Source: Dichomitus squalens LYAD-421 SS1
Lineage: Eukaryota; Basidiomycota; Agaricomycetes; Polyporales; Polyporaceae
Reading direction: 5' to 3'
DNA: 64,000 bases
NCBI RefSeq assembly: GCF_000275845.1
Contig: NW_006766935.1
Location: 21,287 to 85,286, forward strand
Shown in pieces: positions 49,770 to 61,320 of the stretch (the stretch's first letter is position 1; each line of letters opens with the position of its first letter). The notes beneath the pieces were generated by a model. It searched no databases and was not told where the DNA came from. It worked only from the letters and a program-made list of their open reading frames with translations. A program made the position numbers and the translations under genes.

Positions 49770-50377
49770 TATCGCTCCTCCACCATCAATCGCGGGCGCT
49801 CTCCGTTGCTCACTTATACCGACGCTCGTGTCGACCAGTGCCTCAGGCACTGGTGAGTTTCTGCTGTAGTTTACACCGTATGCCATATGCACTGACTATG
49901 CCCACTATGTAGAGTACCTTAGGTACCTAGATATGCAATACATCAGTTCTTCTCCCTACTGAGGCACTGAGTATCTTAGATCCACCGTAGTCGGCTCGTA
50001 ACCCGTTAATAGAACGATCTTGGTATGTGACTAGGACTAGCTTTCTGCCGCGCGCGTCGACATTCGCTTCCTTCACCGCAGATGGTCTCGATGAGGACAG
50101 GGCACGATCTGTCAACGCCGGGTATGGAGAGAGGGGAAGCACACGACAGACGATGAGATGCTGACGATGTTAAATGGGTACAGCTAAAGTACAATAGGCG
50201 GTTTGTTAAAATATCGATAAAGACAGATGGGGTTGTCGATGGGACAAGCATGAAAGAGCACTGGAGTGAGAGAGCGCTTGCTGGCATGATGGTGGCGGGA
50301 GGGAAGCTCAGTTCAGGAAGCGCGCATGGTGTCTCTCTGCATTGTTCCCGGGCCGCCACTGCCCGACCGGGAGCTTC
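49770..50377. other. Intergenic, no gene seen
   Basis: No gene supported between the inverted-repeat element and the stop of SAP-like protein B (50378). Confidence 0.4.
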
Positions 50378-51322
50378 TCAATTGGTACTATGTAGCTGCA
50401 ACCTCCTTCCCTCTGGGATTCTTCCGTTCCGGGCAGGCATGGTGCGGCAGCCGTCATCGCATCTCTCACTCGTCTCCACGGCTTTGGACGCCCTCGCACG
50501 TTTACGAGGCCGAGGTTGCGACGAGTCCGGCTCTGCCTCCGATGCCTTGCGTTTCCCTCCCGTCTTACGCTCGGAGACGCCGTGACTTGGAGCACTTACT
50601 ACTCAGTAAGAACTGACAACATGGGTATGATATAGCCACTCACCTCTCGCTCCTGTTCCTTGCATGATCGTGCAGCACCGCTAGTGTCTGCGCCGCCTCC
50701 AGGTGTGCTAGGACCGCGAGGAAGTATTTCCGCCGTGGTGACTCCTCAATACCAGATTTTTCCGCATCGTTGAAGGTGTCCCTTCCCTGCGTTGCTTGTC
50801 GTCGCCTGATCGCAGTGTCTTTGCTAGGAATCACAGCTATCCTGTTGCGTTTAGAACGCCGAAGCCCGGCTGCAAGTGATAGAGCTCGTATGAGGGCCCG
50901 GGGAGTACGACCATGTGGTTGTCGTCCACTCACCGATCGCCTTCTGAGGCACATCCTCGCTGTCTGCCTTGTTCTTGACGTCGACGAGGACATGTCGTTC
51001 GTCTGGAGCTCCAATGCGATCGCTACTGGAAAGGCAGTAGCAATTCCTAAGTATCGGTACTCGGCGTGACTCTGTCCGAGAGCCACAACTCTGCATCGTG
51101 AAAACTCGTACCTTGTGGTTGCTTGCAGGGAGAGAAGTCTATCTATGATCTCATGATTTGTACCAACGGCACGCACTCCACTCTCCTATACATTGTTGAC
51201 CAGACTTAGGGTCAGACGAGGTACGGCCGACTTAATCATGTGAAACTTACTTTGGCGAGCTTGTGAAGCGCACCGCGCTTCATAGTCTGGAGTGCTGTCT
51301 TGTCGAATGCAGTGGTGGCCAT
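50378..51322 (-). CDS. SAP-like-motif protein B (233 residues)
   Basis: Exons 51322-51251, 51185-51112, 51046-50934, 50869-50644 and 50594-50378 total 702 nt, in frame. The N-terminus MKRGALHKLAK plus ESGVRAVGTNHEIIDRLLS forms a SAP-like helix pair, as in protein A. The middle is charged. The end has two basic clusters, GGKRKASEAEP and RPRKRARAS, likely nuclear localisation signals. Intron positions match protein A: a phase-0 intron after 'LAK', then a second exon of exactly 74 nt ending in phase 2. A nuclear DNA-binding or chromatin role is inferred from the motif only. The last splice (acceptor TAG TAAG at 50595) was chosen because it opens the KRKASEAE frame; another acceptor gives an earlier stop. 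Confidence 0.6.
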
Positions 51323-51349
51323 GTTGGATAGGGGTTTTGGGTGACTGAC

Positions 51350-51417
51350 GATAGCTTCTGAAGCTCTCCCCGCTTCATAGTGTGGAGGACTGTCTTGTCG
51401 AATGGGGTTGTGGACAT
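51350..51417 (-). repeat. Duplicate of the first exon of SAP-like protein B
   Basis: About 95 nt upstream of the gene's start, a second ATG at 51417 opens MSTTPFDKTVLHTMKRGELQKL, an obvious copy of the first exon (MATTAFDKTALQTMKRGALHKL). The copy's splice donor is lost (GTCACC in place of GTAAGT). Its frame runs into and past the true start in another frame before stopping, so if transcribed it would be an upstream reading frame overlapping the real ATG. Confidence 0.7.
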
Positions 51418-53297
51418 GAATTAGAGGAGCTACGAGTAACCAAAGGGAGAGAACGGAGGGGCGAGCGATGCTCACCGCCGCCTTAGCCAGGTTGTAATGA
51501 GGAAAGGTGAGCGTGGTTGGGTCCGGGAGCGTGCCCTTTTATGGTAGGCAACATACCCCGCGTTTCGTTTGGTGTCGGACGGTATACAAAAAGGCTTTGT
51601 CTTTGTCTCGCGACCTGTTTGTCTTAAAAGACAATCCGACTGCGAATCACTATTACGAATTTCTCGCTTAGTCTTCAACAAACGACGGGCAAAGAGCTAC
51701 GGTTCAACCGAGGAAATATATTAGGAATCATTGACCTATGCAACCCATTGATATTTGTGCATTTCTTTGCGACCCAAGAATCGCTATTGACGCGTTGCCT
51801 GGTGCAGAAGTTCCCTCTCTTGGACCTTCGCGCTTTGCCCCGCCCGCGGATTGGCAATGTGGGGTATTAGAGCTCTGTTCCACCCGAAGCGGTCTTCATT
51901 TATTTGTGTCGCTCACCAAGGTCTATTTGTATTGCATACGTAGGACATCTCGTTGCTTGAGGCGTCATTCTATTATATGTATTATCTGTCCGTGCCTATT
52001 CGTCGGAGCGGCGGTTATCTTGGGCATTCCGGGCTCTTCTCTTGGCTTAAATTGGTAGCAAGAAAACCACAAGAGCTATCTTGTCATGGTCGCATACCTC
52101 TGATGCGTGTTCCCTTGAAGCGCCTTTAACGGCCGTTGTTGTCGTCACGTATCAGCGCATTTTACTCTCAGTAGTGTGTTCTCCTCTAGTCCGAGTCGTC
52201 GCATGCTGCGCTGCACCGCCACGTATCATCGGCCCAGTGAGACGCTTCAATCTTTACCTCGCCCTGGGTGTTGTCGTCTCATCCAGTGTCCACACCTCCA
52301 TCCGAGCGTGACCTTGCTGGGTGCTCGACTTTCGAAAAAGGCTATGCGGTTGAGATACGCAGCCCTTCCCCCTGCGATCAGTGGAGGGGTGGACGCGCGC
52401 GCGCGCTCACATGCGCCCGCAGCAGCGGACGTGTCGTGGTACGCTCGCGTCCTCTCTGAGTTTGTTGATCTCAGCTTCGCCCTGATATATGACGAAACTG
52501 ATAGCACGCTTAAACCACAGCAACTGTGTCTCTGTTCACTCTAATGCTTGAATTCAGCGAGCGACAACACAGCCGCCATGTTCTCTCCTACCCACTCTCG
52601 CACCTTGTGCGCTCGTGGGGCAAGTGATGAGCTGATTTTTCCCTCTTCTCAACCTTACTGAAAACATTGTGCTCCTCGCCCTTAGTGACTGTCTTCATTG
52701 GACCCTTCGTCTTCAGTTTTTTTTTCGCGATCCGAAGCTCCAGCCTGCCACTTTTAAGCAGTTGGTGATCGTGATCCGCATAGTTTTGGGCAATGTTCTG
52801 GATACACGCTTTGTGCACAGAAAGCATCGTTATCGCAATCAGGATCATCAAGACTCCGCCGGCCGTGGGCCGCCAACTCATGACACGGCGAGTGCACTCA
52901 GCGCTTATTCATGTTAACTCGTTCTACTCAACCACCACCCCATTGTGCTCCTTACTGTGCGTCGCGAGCTTCGTCAGAAACCATTTCTGAATAACGTAAC
53001 TTTCACTGGTATGTTTCAGCCCCTCCCTTCTCCGCTTCTCTCATTCGCGGCCCTCCTTCCATCAATCTACCGCTTCATACGACCCCGGCGTGCTTTTCCA
53101 TCGTTCAATCCACCACCTACTACTTCTCATCACGCCAGAATCCTTCCATAAATAATCATTCTCTAATACCATGCCATACGGAGATACTTTGAGGTCGCTG
53201 ATACTTCTCGTTCCTCTTGTAGGTTATTCAGACAAAGGTCGAACGACACGAGAGTACAGAAAACTCGGCACTAACCGCAGCAATCTTCACTTCCAAC
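51418..53297. other. Intergenic, one weak small-protein candidate
   Basis: No convincing gene. On the minus strand 52881-52588 encodes 97 residues with one hydrophobic segment near the start (GGVLMILIAITMLSV) and a Lys/Glu-rich remainder. It could be a small membrane-anchored protein, but nothing else supports it (confidence about 0.2). The right end holds the promoter of FunK1 kinase 3. Confidence 0.3.
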
Positions 53298-55563
53298 ATG
53301 CACGGCAAGATCACCCTCGTCCCACATGTCGAGTTCTTCGCCCACTTTCTTTCTTCGATGAAGACACCCAGGCCAGCAGTGTGGTCGCACATCTTAGATG
53401 CCTTGAATGCGCCTTCCTTGAGGACCAACATGTACGAGTCGCTGGTGAGTAAAGTCTTTGTTGTAAATCTTCGATTCCAAGCGATGTCCTGTGGTGGATA
53501 TAGCCTGTGGGATTAGTTCAAGCCACCATTTCCCCCAGCTTCAAGATCGTCGCTCATCCACCCAAGTCCCACGAAGCAGAACACACCAAACAATCCGTCG
53601 GGATGGGTATGTACCCGGCCGATAGTACCCCAACGCCCCATGGCAACGCGAGTTATGCCGCCGTGGACTGGTTCAACATCGACCTTCCGATGGAGTGCAA
53701 GGCTGATAGCATGGAGCAGGACCCGTCCGACGATGATGAGCCAAGTGGGGAGCCGACTGCATATAGGAGGAAGGACGCGCTCGACCAGATCCTCTTATAC
53801 GCTGAACTCGTCTTCAAGCGCCAGCAGCACATGTTCTTGTTCATGGTGCTTTTCCTCGGCGACTTCGTCCGCATTGTGCGCTTCGACCATTCTGGCGTTT
53901 TTGCGACTCACAGGCTCAACTTCAAGAACCGTGGCAACATTCTCGTCGACTTTCTGCACGGATACTCGCATCTGTCCGCCGCCGAGCGCGGCCACAACCC
54001 CACGGCCACACGTGTCTCCCGGGGCAGCTTCCTCTACGACTCTATGCAGGACCGTGCCGCACGCGCGGATCCTCAGGATACGCACGATTACGTTCGTGAG
54101 CTCTTCGCGAGATCCCTCGACAAAGGGTGGCCGTGGTGGAAGCTCGAAGTCCGTGGCAACGTCACGAAGAGAAAGCATCACAACTTCCGACCTCTCACCC
54201 GCAAGTTTCTGGTCGGGAAGCCGCATTTCCAAGCTTCGGGCGTCGCTGGACGCTTCACGCGCGGTTACGTCGCACTGCCTCTTGTCAGCAACGACAAGAT
54301 CGCCAAGGACGCCAAGTTCGTCTTTCTGAAGGATGCGTGGCGTATTGACGACGCCGACGTCGAGCAGGAGGGGGCAACGCTGGAGTTCCTCAACGATCAC
54401 AAGGTGAAGCACGTGCCGACGTTGGTGTGCCACGGCGACCTCGGCCAGTTTACGGAGTCGCAGGATCACTGGCTGGCGTTTCGCCCTAGGAACACATTCA
54501 ACCTGGAGCGACATTCTCACTACCGGCTGGTCATGAAGGAGGTCGGGCTCCCTCTCGAAGAATTTTCAGGACAACTCCTTCAATCTGTGCTGTTATTTGG
54601 CGTGTTGTCTCCTAGGTGAGCGGTGCTGATTGCAAAATGGCGGAATGATTGACCCCCTCGCCTGTAGCCCACGCTAGAGCCTTCGAGGCTGGTATCATAC
54701 ATCGTGACGTCAGTGCAGGCAACATATTGATATACAAGGATGATGACGGCAAGTGGCACGGACTACTCAACGACTGGGAGCTGTCAAAGAGGATCGACGA
54801 CGATCGCCAAACAGATTGCGTCGTGAGTATTTTCATTCACAATGCAATGACATTCTGGATTGACTGTCGATGCTGCATGACGTAGGGCACCTGGCAATAC
54901 ATGTTTGCGCGTGCCCTCACCAATCCAAATCGTAGGATCGTAATTCAAGATGAACTCGAGTCTTTCTTCCACGTCCTGCTCTACTTCGCCGTCCGCTTCC
55001 TCCCTCATAATCTCAGGGACGACAACGTCCAAAACTTCCTGGACGGCTACTTCAATGGTAACGGGTATTCGTGCCCTCTGGAGAAGTATTTTTCTATCGC
55101 TCGTGGGGCCATTGACATCCGAACGTACAATGGCGGTCGGGACCCGAAAGGGAGGATACTGAGTTTCCACTGGCCAGCTCCGGCTCAGTCTTCGCCCCCT
55201 CCAGAACTGAGGGATCGACCGCCCTCTCCGGAGGAGGAGATGCAGTATGACCATCCTATCAACACGATCATCACCAAGCTGTTAACGTGGTTCCGGGCGT
55301 ACTATACCTCGGATACGGAGCCCAGTCGTGCATCCTCTGCGCGTGGGCGCTCCCTGCAGTCCATCCCTGCCGAACGAGCACAGAACGAGGCGCTCATGGA
55401 GAAACTCAAGACGCACAAAGCGATCGTGTCCCTCTTCTATCATGCGTTACGGGAGCTGGCATGGCCGGCGAACGACAAAGGCCCCGACAAGAAGCTCCAG
55501 GAGGTCACGCGCCGCCCAAGAGGGCGGTGCCGTCGGACACGACACGGACCGGCTCGAGCCTGA
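53298..55563 (+). CDS. FunK1-type protein kinase 3, catalytic residues intact
   Basis: Exons 53298-53448, 53517-54615, 54678-54822 and 54886-55563 total 2073 nt (690 residues). The accessory domain (YAELVFKRQQHMFLFMVLF, then IVRFDHSGVF) is followed by the kinase core: FVFLKDAWRID, LVCHGDLGQ, catalytic loop IIHRDVSAGNILIY (Asp about 427) and LLNDWELSKR (Asp about 449), then GTWQYMFARAL and LESFFHVLLYFAVRFLPHN. Two places look off by one base. At the 54616-54677 intron, family alignment would prefer AHARAFEAG but the open splice gives PRAFEAG. Near 55501-55505 the present frame stops at 55563, while the next frame carries the typical basic tail (SLSRKRRSMEN to PSKRRRT, stop at 55634). Sequencing indels or early decay are both possible. 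The GTAAAG donor at 53449 was chosen over GTGAGT at 53445 because only it keeps frame. Confidence 0.85.
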
Positions 55564-55634
55564 GTCGGAAGCGGCGAAGCATGGAAAACATACCCGGCGG
55601 AAATCCGCGCCCCAGCAAGCGCAGAAGGACGTAG

Positions 55635-56731
55635 TCGCTCATGTCGTCCTGGTTCCTCGCTCTCGGGTTCGAACTTCAACACAGTTCTGGCAACGATACA
55701 CCGCCTTCAACGGTGCAGACCGCAATCTCCATGATTCCCCCTCCAGCCAAGTCGCTATGCCGTCCACCTCGCCGCCTCCTTCGCTAGCTCGCTTCTCAGG
55801 GTATCATGCTCCCCCATTCCCTTGCATCACCCTCTCCTTCCGCGCTGCCTGTCGCTTCAATCCGCTTCATTCGCCCTCGTGGAGCTACGTCATTGATTTA
55901 TGTAGCAATCCTGATGGTGTTATGCCGCTCTTGGTTGATGGCAACTTGATGCTACATAGTCCCAACGATCTCTCGGAATATATTCGAGTCGTCGCCTTCC
56001 ATTACAGTACGTTGTCGTCCTATCAGTACATACCCGTGTTGCCGATACCCTCAGCGGCCTGATAGACTAGGCTTGATGCATTTCTTTCATGTTTTCGTTA
56101 GTTTGTCCCTTCTGCAATTCTTGCAGGTTCTGGTATTGTTCAATCGTATCCAGCAAACTCCGTTGCAGCTGTATCCTCCAATTGATTGTGCAGAGCCCGC
56201 TAGGCTTACGCTGTGATTGTGAAATGCGTTACATCGAGCCCACGAAGTTCCGAGAGGGCGGGTCCAGAAAGCAACTCATCATGTAGATGACGAGATATCT
56301 CAATCGGGATATTGTGCAGAGCTGGAGGGAACACAGGCTAGGATCTGAGAGGAGAGCATAGCAGGTCTAACCATTGGAGCTGCCATGCAAATCTAGTCAA
56401 ATGTCGCCAAGTTCAACAAGTTTCGGGTTCCCGAAGTGCTGGGTTCCTCGACAGATTCTTTGTGAGACATCGAGGACATATAACGCGATATTATTCCTGA
56501 CTTTTTTCAAATCCTGCACAGTACGGGGGTCGATACCATACTATTTACGGTTACATCGGGCCTAGCCCGGGGATTTTGTTCAGCGTTGGTCGAGAGGCGG
56601 ATCAAATCAAAGGAAGAAGACTTACAGCGAGACAGTAAGAATGCAACAAGGAGGTTCAGAAGTGAAAGACGAAAGTACGAACATCATCCATCTAGTGATT
56701 AGCCAGAAAAAGTCTGCAGGACAAGCCAAAG
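55635..56731. other. Intergenic, no gene seen
   Basis: Convergent space between FunK1 kinase 3 and the alpha/beta hydrolase; no gene supported. Confidence 0.4.
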
Positions 56732-59700
56732 TTACTGCTCGCCATGACCATTCGCAGCCGCGCGTTGCGACTTCCTGTTCTCAGCCGCCAGCCACGCGAA
56801 CTTGGACACGATCTTCTCCCGCCTCGACGTGCTCTCGGCTTTCTCTCCAGGCTTCGCCTGAGCAGTACCTTCGACGTCCACGGGCCTATCTGGGTTAGTA
56901 GCCGTCGTATCCTGCTTCTCCTCACGCTCGTGCTTGTGGTCATGGCGCTTATGGTGCTTGTGTTGGTCGCGATCAGGGGTGGTTGTGAGGAAGTTGACGA
57001 TCAACTGCCAGAGGTTGTTCCCGCTCAGTGTATGGTCCTCCGTGAGCACCGCATGGTCCGCAATCTTCGCCAGCCGTCTCGCCTCCTCGGTATCCCGTCT
57101 CGATACGATGCTGCTCGGCGGTGGGTTCTCGTCCATGTCCAACGCCCACGCCCACTGCCAGCTACCTGACGCCACCAAGCCCTGCACGGCCTGTCCGCCC
57201 ACTACACCCTTCTCTTTCTCCCCAGCGTCAGTCCCCTCCTGTTCTTTGTCGCTCTGAAGGAACGCTTGGAGCTGCACCATATTCCTCATCGTGTCCTGCC
57301 GCGCGCGCTCCAAGTTACGGGTGCGCGCTTTCTCGATCGCCGTCGTCGCCTTCTTGAATTTCTTCCCAAACTTGATCGTCCCGTCCATATACCGTCGCAC
57401 GGCAAGCTCCGAGATCTCGCCAATGAGTTCGGAGGGCAGACGGAAGGCGCTCAGCTCAGACTCGGGCTCGAGCGGGCGAATGACGCCTCGCGTCGAGATG
57501 CGTTCGCGGATCATTGTATCCTGTGTCGATAGTGAATGGAAGTTCAGCTGAGGCTTGGAAACGCCTCAGCAGCAGGGATGGAACGGAGAACTTACCAGAC
57601 CGTTGTCATATACGTCCACCTCGCCGGCATAGTGCTGTAAAGGGTCGGCGCTGGACCTGTGGAACTGCCATCGCGGGCCACCGACATCTGATGACTGTGA
57701 TGAACTGTGCCCATGAGGTGGGCTACGGGGGCTGCTTGGAATAGGGGGAACCTCGACTTCCGAAGTCGCGTGTCGACGGCGCAGGAAGCTACTTGCACGC
57801 GACACGCTGGTGCTGAACGCGCGACGTTTCGACTTTCTGCGCTCTGGCGCAACAGGAGCTCCGGAAGGGCCGGATTGCAAGGCGCCGACGCTGTTCGCAA
57901 GTAAGGGAGAGCTCGTTGTACTAGCGATATTATCAGCCACCAGAGGCTCAGACCGGGCAGTTGGTAGGTGAGAGGGTCCGCTGAGCGAGGCTTGTTCCTG
58001 GTTGGCATGGTTCGTGGAAGCAGATCTGAGGAGGTTCATCTGCGTGCTTTCAGGTGATAGGGTCATTCCGTTCTCGTTACCCAGGACCATGGGCACCTCC
58101 GTGCTCGGCTTTGGGAGCATGCCTGTTACGTACTTGATGAATGTGGCCATTGCACGGAAGCAATACTTGCCCGGGGTTGTAAAAGCGAACAAGATCGGAA
58201 GCGTATGCGCGCAATCTGCTCCTTGGAGGTGAGACGTAGAGATCGCTTGGCCATTGGAGGCACGTACCGTCGTAGACTTGCAGGTGAACTTTAGTCGGCC
58301 CGTATCGCTGCTCGATCCCCTCTAGTGCGGGGTACAGCAACTTCGACTCGGGCTTCACAGGATACTTCTCCGGATGCGCAGCCTTGTGCGCGCTGCGTGT
58401 ACAGTCCCGTCAACCGCCTTTACAATGAAGACACAAAACTTTTTATACTTACAAGTAGATGATCTCATCTCTCAGCACCTCCTTATCCCCCGCACTGACG
58501 AGCAAAGGCGGCAGCCCGCCGAGGTAGCTTACAACCGGGCTCACCAACGGATGCGTCAACAAATAGTTCGGCGTGTACATGTGCACCTGCCCATCGATAG
58601 CGAGCTTCTCGCCCTTCGCCGTTGTCATCTCCACCTTCTGGCTCCGCACGCTGTCCGGGGTGACGGCGGTCGGAAGGGACTGCGCTGCGCCCAGGTGCAG
58701 CTTGCGTCCCGTGGACGGGTCGTCAAGCGTGTAGTCTGGCGTCTGGGGGCGAGATGGGAGCCCCCCAGGGTGCGTCAAAGGGTCCGAGGAGGGGACGCGG
58801 GGCTTCGCCTCATCGCTGTCCTCTTTGCCCTTATCTTTCGGGCGCACGGCTTCGCGCACGCGCTCCCGGAGACCCTGGTGCACTCGCGTCGTGACGTGAT
58901 CGGGAGGTGGAGGCCACAGCGTGCTCGGTTTGTGGAACGACAGGCCGTACGGAGGGATGATGTCCTGTATACGAGCCAGTGGTTTAGGTGATACGTCCAG
59001 CACCTGATCTCCCTGCGCGACGTACCGTAGCGGTGTTCAAGTGTATACTGGGGAACGAATGAGTCAGGTCGCACCACGGTGATATCAGGACGGCACCCGC
59101 GGGCATGGGCAAACCGGAATCTCGGATCACCTGCAGCCCTGCGATGCACAGTCCGCCTCCGGCAGAGTCGCCGGCGAACACGATGCTCGAAGGAGAAACG
59201 GGGGTATGGAGCGCGCCGGGAGGAGGTTGGATTAGGTACAGGTCTGCAATGAACAACTCAGACGACCGCTCGTGGCTCGCTAGGGGCTCAATCAGACTCA
59301 CAAGCGGCAATGAAATCTTGTATTGCGCATGGGAAGGGATATTGGGGTGCCAGACGGTAGTTGATGGCTGCGCTCGTGTTAAATGCATATACGCGATGCC
59401 GTGCACAGTGTGCTTACCAAATACGCGTCCGTTAATCTTTCGAGCAAGCCGCTGAATAGAATATCTATGAAGAGAGCTTAGCACAAGATAAGCTGGGCAG
59501 CCACAGCGAAACTAGCCTCTCTTGATCAAGGCTGCCGAAGTAGTAACCACCTATCCAGGGTGAGCATGCTGAACAATATTTTAGAGTACCTCATCTCACC
59601 GCCGTGCGCGTATAAGACGCAGCGCATCTCGTCCATCTCCGGCTGATACTGTGGAGGCATCTCCTGGTTCGCGTCACCGTTCTCGGGAGGTTCGGGCCCG

Positions 59701-60803
59701 CTCGTCCCACGCGCTTTCTGCTTTTTCTTGGCTTCCTGATAATCCTTCTTCGCGACCATCCACTCTGCATCCACCCTACCCAGCGCGACTTGAGAACTCT
59801 GCATAGTCGGATTCAACGGACAAGCACATACCCTTTGACCCCGCGCACCTGCCACCACTTTGTGCCGCCTACAACGCGCTTCGTGACCTCCTCGCCACCC
59901 AGCGCTTTGATCAGATGTGTCGCAGCTTCGTCACAGCATGTCATAGGCACCAGAAGGCGAACAGCATGGACCCAAGGCGGGCTTGGAGTGCGCGTGTTCG
60001 AAAAGGCCTGCAATTCTTCTACCGTGTGCCTGAACAGGTCTCAGCGGATGACCTCGAGGGAATGAGAAATCCACCCACTTTGTCGCGGCTTCCATGAATG
60101 ACTGGAATCAAGAATTAGTTTCTTTATTTCGGTCCTTGCTCACACTACTCGTGAACGCGTGCGACGCGTGCTCCGAGGCACGCGTTAAATGTTTTCGACC
60201 CTCGAAGGCCACACCTCTGAGGAGTCACACGCATGTCAAGGTGGTACCGCATGCTTCTGCGCCGGTATGTCGTGAACTCTACGGGAATACAACTCAGAAT
60301 GATGGAGCGAACGCGTTCCCGCGAGCTCTCGATCCACAATTCACGATGACAATGCTGTTACTTGGGTGTTGGAAACCCCGCACTATCGAGCGCATATATC
60401 CATGTTCTGGCAAACATAAGTCTAGCATGCTAGACTATCTCCTTGCTTGAACAGAATAGGGATCATATATGCGCGATATTCTGTCAGGAATGCGAAGCAC
60501 GCGTACTGGCGGACGCAAGCCTCCCTGAAGCCTTGCTCGCGGACGATGCGCGAATGGGCTTTACGCATGGCTGCGGTGCTTTGGTACCCATAGACCATGG
60601 CTTCGAGGAATCGCGAGAATGATATGAAGACGCACCTTGATAACGATGAACGCCTCATCGTACAACAGCTCTTCCCGCCTCAGCCTCGTCGACTCCTCCG
60701 ACTCGTGATCCTTCGCAATCCGGTCGAAGTAGTGCTTGACGAGTGTCTCGAGGATGATCGGCCCGAGCTTGAGCCCCGCGTTGCGCGTAAGTGAGTTGAC
60801 CAT
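56732..60803 (-). CDS. Alpha/beta hydrolase (abhydrolase-3, esterase/lipase-like) with long C-terminal extension
   Basis: Twelve exons (60803-60636, 60101-60079, 60029-59832, 59775-59600, 59550-59517, 59464-59418, 59367-59302, 59243-59026, 58964-58453, 58392-58268, 58221-57596, 57520-56732) total 2982 nt (993 residues). The catalytic domain holds HGGGYYFGS (oxyanion hole), [14 protein letters not shown], nucleophile motif [10 protein letters not shown] (Ser in GDSAG), acid region [14 protein letters not shown] and HTLPILFAF with the likely catalytic His. This pattern is that of the hormone-sensitive-lipase/steryl-deacetylase group; the substrate is unknown. The 450 residues after it are Ser/Pro-rich with basic patches, then helical ([20 protein letters not shown]) and His/Lys-rich near the end. 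Intron 1 is 534 nt and the intron at 59516-59465 starts with GC. The ATG at 60803 follows no visible TATA box; an upstream exon is possible. Confidence 0.85.
57547..57570. repeat. 8-bp hairpin in a hydrolase intron
   Basis: GCTGAGGC (57547-57554) and GCCTCAGC (57563-57570) form a perfect stem with an 8-nt loop inside the 75-nt intron of the hydrolase gene. It may shorten the effective distance between splice sites. No further role is indicated. Confidence 0.5.
60102..60635 (-). repeat. 534-nt intron of the hydrolase gene with an 18-bp palindrome
   Basis: All other introns of this gene are 46-75 nt. It contains the perfect palindrome AGTCTAGCATGCTAGACT at 60419-60436. No internal exon is needed, since the flanking exons join as VIK and SFMEAATK, as expected for the family. 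An old insertion is likely; its ends are not visible. Confidence 0.45.
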
Positions 60804-61141
60804 GGGGCCGTTTCCTGTCGTCGCGGCAGACGACCTACGTGGTCAAGCAGAGACTTGAGACGGTGCTCGAGAGCGATGGCGTTGCGGGGGCGTACATCAT
60901 TATGAAGGTCAGTTGATTGCACTATACCTCAACGGGATCTGGATTGGGCGTCCCGGTGAGCATTACTCCGTGGGCTGGAATGACATACCAACATTGACCG
61001 CAGTTTTGCATGCCCCAGACGACTTGGAAGGCTGTAGCGGTGTCGCGACTCGCCGGTCGGCTGGACTTGACCAAGCGAAGCTGTAGAGCGCTGGCGACGG
61101 ATGGCAGTGGTAGGATCGTAACCTGGAGGCGATGGACGACA

Positions 61142-61320
61142 CTACAGCCGGTTTCAGTTCGCTTGTCGCGAGAGCGCCGCGCCGCGTCTCGCGCATTTGC
61201 CTGTTTTCCCCTCCTATGCGCCCCCAAAGGAACTTCGGACGACAATATCTCCTCGACTGCTCAATGTAGCCACCTCATTCTTGCATATTCCGGCTCAGGA
61301 TCATGACGCGCAGGGCACGG
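61142..61320 (-). repeat. Arm A of an inverted duplication
   Basis: The reverse complement of this stretch matches 62552-62737, from CCGTGCC(C/T)TGCGCGTC to GAAACCGGCTGTAG. I estimate about 80% identity by eye. The arms lie 1.2 kb apart. Nothing like a transposase lies between them. Confidence 0.65.

Noticed and set aside
52588..52881. 97-residue minus-strand protein with one hydrophobic segment
   Set aside because: Kept only as a remark: no homologue I know, no promoter and no splice evidence.
55328..56062. Plus-strand frame of 244 codons running past kinase 3
   Set aside because: It starts inside the kinase's last exon in another frame and continues as Ser/Pro-rich text. The kinase tail fits the other alternative frame ending at 55634 better.
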